Assembly (NCBI GenBank): GCA_013398055.1
Contig: VZRS01002377.1
Location: 1 to 64,000, forward strand
DNA from: Ifrita kowaldi
Lineage: Eukaryota; Chordata; Aves; Passeriformes; Cinclosomatidae
DNA length: 64,000 nucleotides
Direction of reading: 5' to 3'
Shown piece after piece: positions 45,646 to 58,639 of this stretch. The stretch's first letter is position 1. Every line of letters begins with the position of its first letter. Below the pieces are notes generated by a model. It was not told where the DNA came from. It did not search any database and was given only the letters and a program-made list of their open reading frames with translations. The position numbers were made by a program, and so were the translations under genes.

Positions 45646-48201
45646 TGTTTGAGCGGATTACTGGGATGGGAATCAGGCTGTTCCACAGGCAAAAGTTCAT
45701 CCAGTTTTCCAGGATGTACTGAAATACTTTGCACGGCAAGGTAAGGAGAAAGAACAATTCTCGCTTTCTCTCCTCAGCCTTTCTTTGAATCCCCCCTGGC
45801 TGATGTGACAGCTGCTGTTTTAGGATGACTCGTGTGCTAATTGATTTCTACACGTCCTTGAGGAAGGTGATGAGATCCCACCTTTTTCACTCTGCACGGA
45901 GGGGATTTCAGGGAGCTGCTGCAGGAATGTCTGCAGGACTCTGTTGCTTAGTGTTTCTGTGAGCACTAAATTGTTACCCTGCACTGTCAGTAATCAGGGA
46001 AACTTATCCCTGGGCAGCTGTGCTTGTTCCCAGCACTGTCCCTGGAAGACTGCAGCCCAGGGAGAGGCCCCACACTGCAGCAGGGACAATGGGGGAGGAG
46101 AAAGGGGTGGCAGAGAGGAGCTGCCCCAGACCCCATTCCCCATCACCTGTGTGCTGCTCAGGCAGGGGAGGTGGGACTGGAGGTGTGCAGCTGAGCCTGG
46201 GGAAAGCTGGCGCTTTGATTTGTCTTTGTTTCTCACCGTCCCAGTCCATTTTCATTGGGTAGAACCTCAATTAGTCTTGCCCAAGCTGAGCCTGCTTTGC
46301 CTATGGCAGCAGCTGTTGAACCATCTCCCAGTGTCAACTCTGACCCAGCTTCTCCATCCAGGGTTTGAGTCCTGGAGAGGAGAGGGAGTGAGGGAGCCCT
46401 GGGGAGGCTGAGTCACCCCTCCACATTTAGGATGAATTGACAACTGTTCTTTCTGTGGCACGTTTGTTGGAATTGATGACTCTTAGCAATTCCTAGTAAG
46501 AAGAGTGTGAAGCTTTTAGCTGGGGCTGAGTTGCTCTGTGGCACCAGCTGATGGTGCATCCGCACAGTGAGAACTGGGGGGTTTAAATAATTTAAATAAG
46601 GTAATTTGGGAGATGCGGAGCAAACTTTGCTGGGGAGCTTTAATTAATGCTAAAATTCCAGTTTTATGTTTGCACTCATCTGCTTGCAACACCAAGAGTG
46701 TATTTTATGGCAATTCTTAGAATGAGGCTCGATTCCTGCTACGCAAAGTGGTGCTGACAAGCTCATACCTCCTATTTAAAATCACCTTCTACTGTTGGCA
46801 GGGCTGAAGAAAGGGGGCACAGGCTTTCAAAGAGTCAAAACTCGGTCCTTGTCCCATGGGAACGACTTTGTTATAAAACTCATTGGTCACAGGTAGAGCC
46901 CAGTGAATTCACAGCCAGCTTCTCCAGGAAATTTCAGTGACAGGAGCTTTAAATTTAGTAAATTAAACTGCAAAACTTCTTTGAAATCCCAGCCCTTGCT
47001 CTTATCTGTGAGTTCTTACAGAAAATCTGTGAGAAAATTGGGTACAGAATCATCTATTCTGGCTCCCTGCCCTTTGTTTTAAGTGGCAGAACACTTTTTC
47101 TCAGAAAAAAAAAAAACAAATGACCCAAAGGCTCCTTTAGCACTGCCTGTGCCGGAGTCAGTGGAGCTGCAGCAGTTTATAGTGATGAGCTTCTGGCAAG
47201 TGCATTATTCTGGCAGAAGAGAACAGTTGGGCAATTTACTGCAGCTCATCCAAACTGCAAATGAAGGTTCTGTATTCCCTTAGTTTGAGGAAATCAGCAG
47301 GAAAAGGCCTCCTCCTATTTTTTTTAATCTCCAGCTGCTGATTTTGCCAAGGTCTCCCACTTCTGCAAAGGTTTCCTTCTCTGCCCTGCCTGTTCTCACC
47401 AGAGCAGAGCAGGGAAAGGAGGCCAGAATTCCCTGGTTTGTAGTAAGAACCAGTGCTGTTGTGTGTGAGTTATTCCAGCTAGGATGGAAGGCTGGAATTG
47501 AAGGGCTGGGATGTCTTTTAGACACAGTCTCTAGAAATAACATTATTATTTACATAATGCCAGGGCAGCAAGCAGTAAAAGCACAAACCTTTCTTTATAT
47601 AGAAAAATGTCTTAGAACAGAACCTGCCCCTGCTCTGTGCAGCTCAGCACAGCGATGCTGATTCTGTACACGAATTTATCAAACAGGGTCAAGTGTGACA
47701 CAATCCTGGTGTCATGCTGAATCCGTGCTGGAGCTAATATTGTTACAGCCCTGTTGTGGCTGACATAAACCTGTCACATCTTCAGCAGGGTGATTCATGA
47801 GAGACACAGGAGAATCAATGGAGATAAAAATAGGGAGTGCAGCAACGGCATCCATCTCATCATCATTTTGCTTGTATTACACTGAGTAACCTGATTAAAA
47901 GGGTCATATTTAAACATCATCTGGCACAACTGCTCATACAATTGAGAGTGGGAGAGGAGGAGCCCAGGCTGGGGAGCCTGGGAGGTGGGGAATCCATCAG
48001 CCTGCACAGGACAGCAGCAGTGGGGGAAACGGGGCAGTGGGGCAGCCCCCACCATTCCCAAAGCCTGGACCCAGCTGGAGAACTGCAGGCAGCCTGGCAT
48101 GTTCCTGCTCAGAGAGAGCCAAAGTGAAATAGAAAGGGCCCAGAGTGGTGTGCTCCAAAGTACAAAATCCCCTTTGTGTTCATGCCTAGTGAATATTAAA
48201 A
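45646..48201. other. Unique non-coding DNA
   Basis: No gene is recognised. The interval 46500-47000 is AT-rich and resembles conserved non-coding DNA in texture. An A run of 12 follows a TTTTTCTCAG acceptor-like word at about 47095-47116. The 66-codon frame over it (47083-47283) was considered and rejected. Confidence 0.4.
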
Positions 48202-48230
48202 NNNNNNNNNNNNNNNNNNNNNNNNNNNNN
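48202..48230. other. 29-base run of N within a poly-A tract
   Basis: The Ns are preceded by AAAA and followed by 12 A bases. The gap sits in a homopolymer of uncertain length, so it may hold nothing more than A residues, or it may conceal a small insertion. Confidence 0.95.
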
Positions 48231-51200
48231 AAAAAAAAAAAAGAAATTTCCCTCCAGAATCGATCTCTAAATGCACACAGATACTTTTCCCTAGAAAATC
48301 TGTCTGGAAAAGGGACTTAAAGTGTCGGGATTAACCCTGCCCACAAATTAGCTTACACCTAGAATAGCCAAAATGCAGGTTTGCCCATGCTGCACCCTCT
48401 GAAGGTGTGCAGTCAGAACCGAAGTTGCACATGAAATTTGTGCTTTTGCTGAAGATTAGATCTGGGGGATTCTCATTCCTGGTGGGTTAAGGCGTGGTGC
48501 TGCTCCTATTCCAGCCATGCAGGAACACACCCACACCCCCTTCCTCCCCTGCAGTCTGAGTGTGGGCACACAGCGAAGGGAAGAGCTTGGGCAGCAGCTT
48601 CGGCACTATCAGACCCATCAGTGGCTCAGCTCCCTCTTCATTAGAGACAAACCTGTCTCAGGAAGCTCAGGAGTGCACTGGTGCTTGTTATTCCAGAAGT
48701 GTGATCTGCATCCTCCCCACAGCTCTGTCTGCAGTGCTGTGTTGGGGATGATCAGCACGAAATCAATGAGAGAATTCCCCTCTCCCCTCCTGGAGGTGCT
48801 GGTTTTTCTGGGATTCAGGACTCAAGTCCTGCATAGCTCTGAGCTCAGGCTTGCGATCTCCTGTCATCATGGGCTCAAGCACCAGCACACAAAGAGGATA
48901 AAGGGAAGGAAGTAGAATGAAAGAATTCTCAGATAAGAGGAAACTGGCAGGTTGATGATAATCTTAAGTATGTGGGACTGTGTTTGTGCATGGTTTCCAG
49001 TGAAACTCCAGTGCTTTCCAGCATGCAACATGCTTCAGAGATTGCAGCGTGTGGGATTTAGTGCAAGAACTGCCAGGAAATTCTCAAACCCTCTTCTCTT
49101 ATCCTGGCACACTGTGCTGTGCCCCAAACCTGAGGGAACACTGCAGCGGGAACTCAGACATGCAGCAAATCATGGGGTGTGCTCAGAAAACCTCCAAGGC
49201 AGTACCAGAATGGATTTGCTGCTGATGGGGAATAAAGCATTTCTCCATTTCCCTTTCAGGGATACCTTTGAGTTAAGACCCAAAGACATTCAGTGTTTCT
49301 TGCCAGGGTGAGACAAAGCCATGGCCAAACTGTGAGGAGGACAGGGAGTTTCCTGTCCTTGGAAGGGTTAAAAACTGAGGTGAGTGGCAGTGCCCAGGCT
49401 GTGGGTGCTGCTGCCAGGCTGTCACTCCACAGTCACCTTGCAGGGCTTCACTGCTGAGCAGCAGCCACAACAGTTGGCACAGCCAGGTTGCTGCAGATGA
49501 CAGGATCTTTACAAGGGGCAATCATGATGGCATCAGTGTTGAAATCCTCTGCAGCAAGTGGATAAATCACAGCAAACGGGCTTCCCCTCCGAGCTGGAAT
49601 CTGCTGGGTTATTTCTGCCCAGCCACAAATGTTTATCCAGCACACGGTGGAAGTGCCAGGCACTCCTGCCCCCCGAGCACAAACCTGGGAGCAGGATGGC
49701 ACTGGAGAGAGAGATGTGACATGAAAGGTGGTTTGGGCAGTTATTGAGAGGTGTCCCACCTTCCTGGGAGCCAGAGGTGATTTGCAGCCTGTCAGGGTGA
49801 ATGAACACGGGGTTTAACAGGGGCTCCTCCTCTCGGGAGGTCACAAACCCTGGCCAAGGGGCTGCAGATGGGCCCCAGGGCACGGATCAGACTCACTGCT
49901 GCCAGGGGCTCAGAAACAGAAGGTTCATTTTACTCAGGTAAATACTGAAATGCAGTTTTACCTCCACGCTCAGGCAGTTTGTTTTCAGAGAATAGGCACT
50001 TCCCAGAAATGGTTACATAAATCAGAGGAATTACAATAGGAGCATCCTTTGGAGCTTTTTCATTTCAGTTTTCAATGTCAAACAGTGTTCAGTGTTAGAG
50101 GTTTGAAAGGATGAAATTAGAAACCCTGTAATAGAGTATTATGGAAAGATATCCCTCAAGAAGGCTCATTCCCAGCTCCTCATCCTCTGGTGTTTCGCCC
50201 ATTACACACGAGCATGAATTCTGCATTTAATCTCATCTGATGGAATCGGAGCTGTTCTCACCCTCCCCGAGCCTCCTCTTTTCCTGAATCCCCCTGAACC
50301 CTCAGTTCTCAGGATCACCTTGCAGCCACACGTTCCCTGAGTTAATTATCCCTTGTATCAAACTGCATTTTCTTTATCCCTCTCAAATTCGGTGCTTTCC
50401 CATTTCTCCGAGCATCTGCCTGTATCCACACAAATGAAAAGGATCAACTGGAGAGGATAATCTTCTGCCTGTATCCCTCTTGCTATTTTCTGTATCTGCA
50501 TCCCATTTTCTCTGCTCCGTTCCATCTGTTGGCTGCTCCATCCCCAAAGGCTGGGAGCCTCCATTCCCCTCAGCACTAACTCAGTCCCAAATTTTAGCTG
50601 TGGTTAAACAAGATGCTTCTCTGCTGAGAGGGAAGGAAAGAACCAGCTAAGAGAACAGAGGGCAGTTGCTTTTCTTCCTGGAGGCATCCTAATGGGAATT
50701 TTTTGGTCCTGAGGGAAGATTCCAAGGTTAAACAACAGCAGCAGGAATTTCACAGCTTGGGGTGTGCATCTGTGCTTTTGGTTGTGCTCTCTCTCTTCCC
50801 TTTGCCAGGAAAGGATGCTCTGAGAGGAGCAGCATCTCCTCATTTCCCAAAAATCCTCTTTTCCTGAGTGCCCTGCTGAGGTGAGGTGTCTCCTTGGCTT
50901 TGTAGTTTTTTTGGACACAGCACTCAGAGGTCACCCACCAAGGTAAAGGAAGTGCTGATTTTCCTGTGTGAATCAGGACATCAGGGACACCACCAGGCCT
51001 TGCGTCCCACACAAAGTTCCCTGTTCTCCAAGGGGGCTGCCCCACCTGCCAGGCAAGGTTTCCCTTGAAAACAACCTCCTGCCTTTCATTCAACACTCTG
51101 CTTTCTGGAACTCTCTCCATTGTCCTGTTCTGAAGGGGTTTGGTCACTTTATGAGAAAGAAAATTTGGACTCTTGCTGCCTCAGATAATGCTGTAATAGG

Positions 51201-51569
51201 TATTTATGCACCCACATAAAAAGACCCAGGGACTTTGTACTTGTCCAGTCCTATCCCGCTATATTAATATTTACCAATCCATTGCTTTTAATTCCCATGC
51301 AGCAATTCTGGCCACTGTGGAGCTGCTGAGAATCCATTTTTTACATAAAAAGAAGAGCAGTCCTTTAAATCCTAAAAACCATGTCAGGAAGCAATACTTG
51401 GATTTGTTGTTGTGGGGTTTTTTGGGGAAGAGGGGTAATAACAGGAGGAATTGACACTGAAGGACTCCCGAGATCATGACAGTTGATTATGGACCTTCTC
51501 CCAGAGGATTAGGTATTTTAAACTGTCTTTTGCAGCGCCAGTGGGGAGCCAGGGCTCCTTTCTGTGTGC
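48231..51569. other. Unique non-coding DNA
   Basis: Only short frames on both strands are present. No transposon, tandem repeat or CpG island is recognised. The interval resembles intronic or intergenic DNA. Confidence 0.45.
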
Positions 51570-51665
51570 CAAGGAGTCACAGAACCATTCACTTTGGAAA
51601 AGACTTCTCAAAGAATTGTGTTCTACCCCTAAACCCAGCACTAAACCACGTGTGGTAAAATCACC
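51570..51665 (-). mobile_element. CR1 LINE 3' fragment, antisense, diverged
   Basis: GTCACAGAACCATTCACTTT, GGAAAAGACTTCTCAAAGAA, CTACCCCTAAACCCAGCAC and TAAACCACGTG follow the antisense CR1 pattern AATCATTAAGGTTGGAAAAGACC...CAACCACTAACCCAGCACT...ACTAAACCATGT. It is an older subfamily than the fragments at 25 or 59 kb. Confidence 0.7.
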
Positions 51666-54600
51666 TTTACTTCCCTTGCCTTTCACTTCCCTGAAAACTC
51701 TGTTTTTTCTGCCCTCTGGGAAGTGGGAAATATCCCAGATGTCCCTGTGCCAGTCCCCAGAGGGCTGTAAGGACACACTTGCTTGGATGAGCACACAGAG
51801 GTCAGACCAAAGCAGTGTCAGTAAATCACTGCAGAGCAGCCCAGGCTGCCGTGCTGTGTCACAGGAGCACTTCCCTGGCTCCACTCCAGTGCCTGCTTTT
51901 ATTCCCCCATTTGGGATGCTGATAAAGATACTTCCTATCTGTGTGGACAAGCCCTAACAGGATGTCTGCTGAGCAAGGTGCTGGCCAAGCACACGCTTCC
52001 CAAAGCAGCAAATGTGAAATGCAACCCAAAACTGCAGTGAAATCCAACAGCATCGGGTTTCTAGCCCTTAATGGTCTAAAGATTGCAAATCAATAGAAAT
52101 GGAGATGCCTGTAGCGCTAGGTGGCCTTGACCCATGCCAGCACAGAGTAGTTAGAGAGGAAACTGTGGGGAGGTGCTTCATTCATACCTATTGGACACAG
52201 AAATAACCCTTTACTGGACACAGAAATAACCCTTCACTGCCCAGGCCTAACAGTTCATTTGTCCAATAGTTCGTTCTGATTTCTTAGAAGTTTCTATCCC
52301 GCTTAGGAGGAGGTACATGAGGGCTGAAAGAGACACAAGACACGCTGTGTATTTTCATTTTTGATTCCCTGGCTCAGCTGATAGGCTCAAGGACAGTGGG
52401 CCAGGGAGCAGGTTCCACATCCAACCCAGCCTTCCTTTCTTTAAGGGCAATTTAGGAGATTTCTCATGCCCTGTTTGGGAGCCAGCCCCACATCAGGGCA
52501 GCTGCAGCAGTGTGGATTTTTGAGCTTCCCAACAATTTCTCCTGCAGCCTGTTCCTCCAGGGAGCACTGGGCACAAGGGAGAACACAAACCAGGCTGTTT
52601 GCCTTCCTTTATGCCCCTGGCTCATGGGGCTTCCCAGAGGGGGTCAGGTTTAGGGCATTCTAAAAAAATCCTCCTTTGCCTTTTCTTTTTTCCCTTGTCA
52701 CAGTGTAAGATGCTGGTTTGGACAGTTTGTTCCTCTTTGCTGTATGTGTTTCCTAAAATAAGTGCAGAAATGGGCTGGGAACTTTCCCATATTGAACATG
52801 CAGTGAAATATTAATGCTGGGGTGGTTTTTCCCCGGAAGTTTTTCCCAGGCAGCTGTTTCCTGCTCTCTGGGGTTCAGCCACACAGAAACTGAAGAATTG
52901 GAAGTTTTATTCATGCCTACAAGATTAAACCCCTATTTATATATCTCAATCCTATGAGCTATAAAGCTCTTTTTGGCTTCTTTTAGTTTTTTTTTTTCTT
53001 CTAAGCTTTCTGTTTTGTGGGGTTTTTTGAGGTGTCAGTCACTCAGGTTTGGGAAATGTGCTGGATTTGTTTGTTGTACAAAGGAGAGCATCCCAGGGAA
53101 CTCAACAGAGGCTCACCATCAGTGCTTTTGCCCTGTGCAAACACATTTCCCTCCCAAGCTGTCTATGCAGAGAGGAAAAAATATTGGCTAAATAAATGAA
53201 TAAAAACCCAAACAGGCAAATAAAATACCTAGTGAGCCTCTAGAGAATATCCATCCTCAGAGACCTGGCACTGGGTGGCTCAGCACCATCTGACATATTT
53301 CTAAGCACTGAAATATCACTTTTTAAAATTTAAATTTTAGCAGTTTGTCATAAATAAATGTGTGTGGAGCAGAGAGCAGAGTGTGGCAGGTCCCTTGGTC
53401 ACTGTGTTCCCTGCCTGTGGGACTGGAGTGAGGAGGAAGGGAATCCCAACCCAAACTCTGCCCGTGTCCCACTTTCAGCTCTCCGTTTCTGAGAAGTCCC
53501 TCCAGGAGCCACGAATTTGTATCAGGATTATGAGAACAGTGGGACACGGTGCTTTTCCTGAAAGATGGCATCAGTCAGTATCCATCAATAAGCTGGGATT
53601 CTCCTCCAGGCTAAATGTGGTTACAGTTCTTCCTCCCGCGTTGTTCCTTCTTGTGTGTGTGCTTAGAGATGAACATAAGTCTGCTGTCCTCACATTCAAA
53701 CACTTATTTTTTTATAAATAAATATATTCTGCTGTGGGGGTATCCATCTGCTAAAAGCAGAGCTTGTTATGTTTTATTCACATGGGACTAAATCATGAAT
53801 TTGATGGTTTGTTTTCCATTTAACCCCGTATCTCCTATTTTCTAATTCCTTAATCAAAGAAAATTGAAGGATAAATTGCAGTTTGATCAGATGGGGATAA
53901 CTTTGATCCAGTGAGGCATTTCCTAGAGGCTGCATCAGCCTCAGGAGCTAAACTGACCACAGAGGAAGTTTGTGGGGAAGAAAGAAGCCACTTTGACAGG
54001 ACTCATTTGTCAAGATCAATGGTGTGCAACCCTGCTGGTAAACTGCTAACTGCAGGCTGTCCATGTGGAATTGCAGTGATTTTTTCTGCTGCTCTCCTAA
54101 GAAATATGAACAACGTCACCAGAGCCTGTCCAGGCTGAGAGTTACTTTAAGTGGCAAATAAAACTTAATTCTCTGAAGAGGTTTTTGTTGTAAACATGGG
54201 TTTCACTTCATAGCTTGAACACTGAAAAATGACGGCAAATTACATTTTGTGCTTTGATTCCCGTCCAGACATCTCTAAGCAGATGTGGTGCTTAAGCAAA
54301 ATTTAAGTTGTTTGCTCTTTCCTGTGTTTATTTAGTTTTCCTTGTTGCCTCGTGGATACACACAGTGGCTTTTTCAGAAGGGATGCAGCTTCTTTTCGGA
54401 CACGCAGCAAATTGGGCACTTCTCTCCAAGCAAACCCCAGGGTGGGCTCAGCAGGGGGAAAAATCAGCTTCTGGCACAAGAATGTTTCTGCTTCTGTTTT
54501 TGGGTGTGCTGAACGCCAGAGGAAAGGGAGTCTGGTCACGTGGTGGGTTTGCAGAGCTGCTCACATTTGGGAGAGATAAATTCTGTGCTCTCAGATGTCC

Positions 54601-54724
54601 TGGATCCTGCAGGGATGTTGGCTGCTCCTGGGGTTCCTCCACCAGTCCTTGGAGAGGTGGGAAGAGTTAGTCCCATGGAAGTGCTGTCTAAGCAAAGCAA
54701 TGCAATAATCTGGTGGAATAATTT
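51666..54724. other. Unique non-coding DNA
   Basis: A 23-bp tandem duplication (TGGACACAGAAATAACCCTT plus three bases) lies at 52192-52237. T runs lie at about 52988-52998 and 53708-53714. No coding exon is recognised. Confidence 0.45.
52192..52237 (+). repeat. 23-bp direct tandem duplication
   Basis: Two units of TGGACACAGAAATAACCCTT followed by TAC or CAC lie head to tail with a single mismatch. It is probably a replication-slippage duplication. No LTR or other element boundary could be tied to it. Confidence 0.9.
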
Positions 54725-54895
54725 CATTTTTAATAATTTTGAGGAAGATTTTTTTCGTGGAAAGGCTGCCCAGGGAGGTTTGGAGTCCCCATCCCTGGAG
54801 GTGTCCCAGGAAGGCCTGGATGTGGCACTCAGTGCTCTGGGCTGGGGACAAGGTGGGGATTGGCACAGCTTGGACTTTTTCTTGGAGAACCATAA
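54725..54895 (+). mobile_element. CR1 LINE fragment, sense
   Basis: AAAGGCTGCCCAGGGAGGTT, TGGAGTCCCCATCCCTGGAG, GTGTCCCAGGAAGGCCTGGA, TGTGGCACTCAGTGCTCTGG and GCTGGGGACAAGGTGGGGAT match the CR1 3' region, the same subfamily as the copy near 63.4 kb. The segment normally between the GAGGAAGA..TTTT block and the ACTGG block is deleted. The extreme 3' tail is missing or diverged. Confidence 0.85.
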
Positions 54896-55954
54896 AATAA
54901 CTCTGGCCACATCTTCCTGGTGTTTGCTTTTCCTCAGGCACAAATTCTTGTTAAACTGGCAGCTCTGTTAACCAGCCACAGGGTAATGGCAACGCTGACA
55001 TATCCTGTGATGTGTGTCCAGCGCTTCCCAAAGGGGCCATCTATTTTAAGGAATTAATTTTCATTTGGGATAGTCAGGAGCTTTTTAGTGTTATTTCACT
55101 GCACCCACCTGCCTTCCAGACAGTGCTCCCTGACCTCTGTAGCACCATCCTGTGTGTGAGAGCTGGATGTGCTGCTTAGAGCAAGAATTAATATCCTCTT
55201 CCCAAATTCACTTGTGTGTTTTCCCCTTCCTGGCTTTTGTTTCCTCCACCTTGCCCATCATGGCACTTGCACTACACTGGCTCTTCTTTGCTGTTGTATC
55301 CATGGGATTGTTTCCCTGGTTTTGATGGATTTCACTTCCTCCTGTACAATCCCTGGTGCAGATCCACCCCTCCCTGCTCAGCTTGCTGCCTCCCAGGTGC
55401 CGCTGAAGAAAGTCCTGAGCACTGCACTGAGTGCTTGAGATAATAAATGTCCTTTCCCTGCCAGAGCAGCAGAGAGGCCTCCTGCCCTGCCCTGCCCTGC
55501 CCTGCCCTGCATGGCCACCTCTGCAGAGCCAGATCCGACTGTCCTCTGTCCCAGTGGTCCCACAGAGCAGGGACACGGAGAGGAACAGAGCTGGGGCACA
55601 AACACAAGGCTCACCAGGCTCATGCCCCTCTCGTGGTGGAGCAAAGCATTTCTCCAAGGAGATTTTGTATCGTGCAGCAGAAAACATCTTTTAGTAGAAA
55701 ATACCTCTCATTTTGTAGTCATCAGTTTGGAGCTGGTGAAAAGCTGGGAAGAAAACCTGAACCCAGAAAATAATGGTATAGATGAATATCTAACCTGAGA
55801 AAGATCCCTTCTGAGAAATCAGGCTTTTCTTCATACTGCTGTGCATGCTTGCAAAGACATGAAAATCAGTGTGTTAAGGTACCTGAAGACACATAAAGCG
55901 TCTCTTTGTTTTCTTCCCAGAGATGTAACATCATTAATTCAGGGAAAATTTGTG
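54896..55954. other. Unique non-coding DNA
   Basis: This contains the CCTGC pentamer repeat at 55481-55510. The overlapping plus- and minus-strand frames around 55208-55798 (up to 159 codons) are chance frames around that repeat. Confidence 0.45.
55481..55510 (+). repeat. (CCTGC)6 microsatellite
   Basis: Six perfect CCTGC pentamers lie in 30 bp. The period is not a multiple of three. Confidence 0.95.
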
Positions 55955-56075
55955 TGGACAACACTCTCAGGGATGCACAAGGTGGGATTACTGGGGTGTC
56001 TGTGCAGGGCCAGGAGCTGGATCAATGATCCTTGTGGGGCCCTTCCAGCTCCGGATATTCTGTGATTTTATGATC
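55955..56075 (+). mobile_element. CR1 LINE 3' end with terminal octamers, sense
   Basis: GGGCCAGGAGCTGGATCAAT, GATCCTTGTGGGGCCCTTCC, AGCTCCGGATATTCTGTGAT and TTTATGATC match the CR1 3' end and its ATTCTATGA-type tail. Same subfamily type as 43395-43525. Confidence 0.88.
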
Positions 56076-57930
56076 ATCCAGTGCCAAGCTGGGATTTGAG
56101 GACAGTGCTGCATCTCACTGGAAAAATCTGCCATGGAACAGTTCTGACCCGCTCAACCTGCAAGGCAGAACTGCAAATGTGATCCTTTTGTAGGTGTCAC
56201 TCACTTCTCCAGCCTCCCTTTTACACGGAGCAGGTTAGCATGGAGTATTGTGCCACGATTGCTGCATTGGGGAGCTGGAATATCCACAGGAGAGCACTTT
56301 GGGAACCAGCTTTGGTGCCCAGTTTAGGAAGCCAAGGGACACATTGGCACTGGAGATATTTCTCCCTAAGGCAATGCCCTGTTTGCCATTTGACTTTTAT
56401 CAGACTGAGGATTTCAACACCCTAATGGCATGTCTAAACTGCAGGCTGGGAATCCTGCACTCTTTTGATGTGATCCTATTTCTGCCTCAGCCAATCCCAC
56501 TGACACTTGGCCATTCTGCTCTGGCTTAGTGGAGCCTGCAGCAGAAGTATAAAATCCCAGGGAACCCCCTCCCTAAATCTTTAGAGGAAAATGAAAACAG
56601 TGCTCCAAAGATTATATTTCTCCCATGTTCCTCCGAGCTGATTGTATTCCTCTTTTTGAGGAACATGAAAAAAATGAATAAGCCCCAAATTCAATCTCTG
56701 CCTTATGTTCTTATCACAGACATCTCGATGTGGTGTATTTTTTCTCATCTTCTGTTTACTGTGAAACTGGGAAGTTGAAAAGTACAAGTAAGAGATCTGT
56801 CTGTACTCAAAAATTCTTTTGACCTCTCAAAAAATACAAATTTAACCCCAAAACCAGATTATTTGCTCTTGTGGCAAGATAAGGCATTTCTTTGTGCTAA
56901 TAAATCCATGACTTTGCATCCTACTTAAAAAAAGGACAAAATAAAAATCAGTTTGCAAATGATTAGAATTCATTAAAATGTAATTATTTGTGAACTACCC
57001 TGAACTGTTGCTCCTGATGAGCTGAGCTAATCCTGTGCCACTTCCAACCTGAATGGAATTGAAATGTAAAAGTCAGGACTCAGGGAATGCTTGGGGAGTT
57101 TTGTGTAGATGCAAACCATGAAATGATGAAACATTTCCCGGGAGTTACAGGCCGAGCCAAAAGGCCGCAAAAATCTTTAGGCCTCATAACTTCACTATAG
57201 TTTTTGAACACTTAAAAGTAATATTTTTGTTCTGAGACTGTTACTTACTTAGGTGACAGACTTCAGAGGGATTTGGGTTTGGATCCAAGCTCTTGCCGAG
57301 GGATCAGCGCTGGGTTTCCATGGACGATTCTCCGAGGGATAGAAACTGACAATCCTTTCCTGGTGCCCATCAAAGTCCCTGCAGACAGAATATACACCGA
57401 TATAAATCCTGTGTCCTGAACCAGCTGTTTTTTCCTCACAATCTTAGAATGAATAGGAGAGGTAAAGGCCAGAGTCCAGGCTGAGCTAATTAATGATATC
57501 CTTAAATAATGATGGATTGATATCCTAATACAGAGGCTGCCTTTTTCCCCTCAGTGTTTCACCTTTGTGTTTCTTCATTCAGCTTGTCAGACAGCTCCAC
57601 TTTTCTGTGTATTGACAGAAGAAAATTGATTGTTAATCCTGGCTTAACATCTCATTCAGGTGCCTGTGCCAGCGTGTCTGATACGTGTTTTGGATCCTCT
57701 CTGGAGTGTGAAGATGGGCTGGGAGGTGGAGCATCCTGAGGCAAAAGAAATGGGCAGGTTCTTTTCCAGTGCCTGTTCTCTGGTGAAGAACAGTGCCCTG
57801 TGTTAGGGGCTCATACTGGCCCTGCTGGCACACAGCATTTCCGTGCTGATTAATCTCCTGCACGGATGAGATCCTTCTCTATTGCACGATGGCCTCAGAG
57901 TGCTGGTTCTGAGCGTGTGGCAGGGCTGTT
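56076..57930. other. Unique non-coding DNA, partly AT-rich
   Basis: The interval 56830-57240 is AT-rich with TAAT/ATTA words and few CpGs. No gene or transposon is recognised. Confidence 0.45.
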
Positions 57931-58025
57931 GGAAAACATGGCTCTGGAAGGCAGTAAATTCAGGAAACATTGTTCTGGAAGGCAGTAAATTCAGAAAACA
58001 CTGCTCTGGAAGGCAGTGTATTCAC
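57931..58025 (+). repeat. 31-bp tandem repeat, 3 units
   Basis: The shared CTGGAAGGCAGT core recurs at 57944, 57975 and 58006, flanked by GGAAAACATGGCT-like and AAATTCA sequences. The third unit has several changes near its end. Periods are 31 bp. Confidence 0.92.
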
Positions 58026-58639
58026 AATTCCCCACATGTTTTCCCACTCCTGCCAGACCATATGCAAGCCGACAGTTTGCATCAGGCCCCGGTGCCAACT
58101 CCTGAATTACTGCCGAAATCGGGAATGTTTTGATCAAAGCAGAAAGCTTTCTGATGGCATTTCACGCCCCATTAGAAGCTCGAGGAGCAGTCGCTAATGA
58201 GCTTACCCCAAATGTGCACTTTTCCCGTTCTGCCTCCTCCCTGTGCCGAGGTCCCCGGCCTGAGGTCGGTGTGCGAGGCGCGTCCGTGCTGTGCGTGCAG
58301 CCCCGGCGGGGAGGGCTCGGATGCTGTGGGAGTGAAGTGTCACTGCACAGCTCAGCCTGGCAGCTCTCTGCAGAGCTTCCTCTCCGTGCTGGAGAGGCCC
58401 TCGTGATGGGGAAATTCGTCTGCATCAGCTCCTTGTGGCTCTGCTTGGGTGGCAGGCTCAGCGTTTGGGAGGGAAGTGCCACCCACAGGCACTGCTGGAG
58501 TGCGGAGGAAGGACAATGGAGCTCTGGGCTCAGCTTCCGGGAGCTTTGAGTCCCCAAAACTGCTCTGCTGGAGAGTTTCTGCTCTAGCTCACAAACCACG
58601 CCTCCAGCCCAGATCCAGGTGCCTTTGGCACGGTAGCCC
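58026..58639. other. Unique non-coding DNA
   Basis: GC content rises around 58240-58400 with some CpGs. The 256-codon minus-strand frame 58162-58932 passes through this region and through CR1 sequence at 58640-58750, so it is not called as a gene. Confidence 0.45.

Noticed and set aside
46330..46385. tRNA-like T-arm (GGTTTGAGTCC) in CCAGGGTTTGAGTCCTGG
   Set aside because: No matching A-box, anticodon arm or acceptor stem was found around it.
47083..47283. Possible exon after a TTTTTCTCAG acceptor, with a frame containing VELQQFIVMSFWQ
   Set aside because: The exon would begin with 12 A bases, the donor (GAAG|GTTCTG) is poor and the peptide is not recognised. Kept only as a note.
52100..52420. 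Possible solo LTR
   Set aside because: No TG...CA ends, target-site duplication or polyadenylation signal could be delimited.
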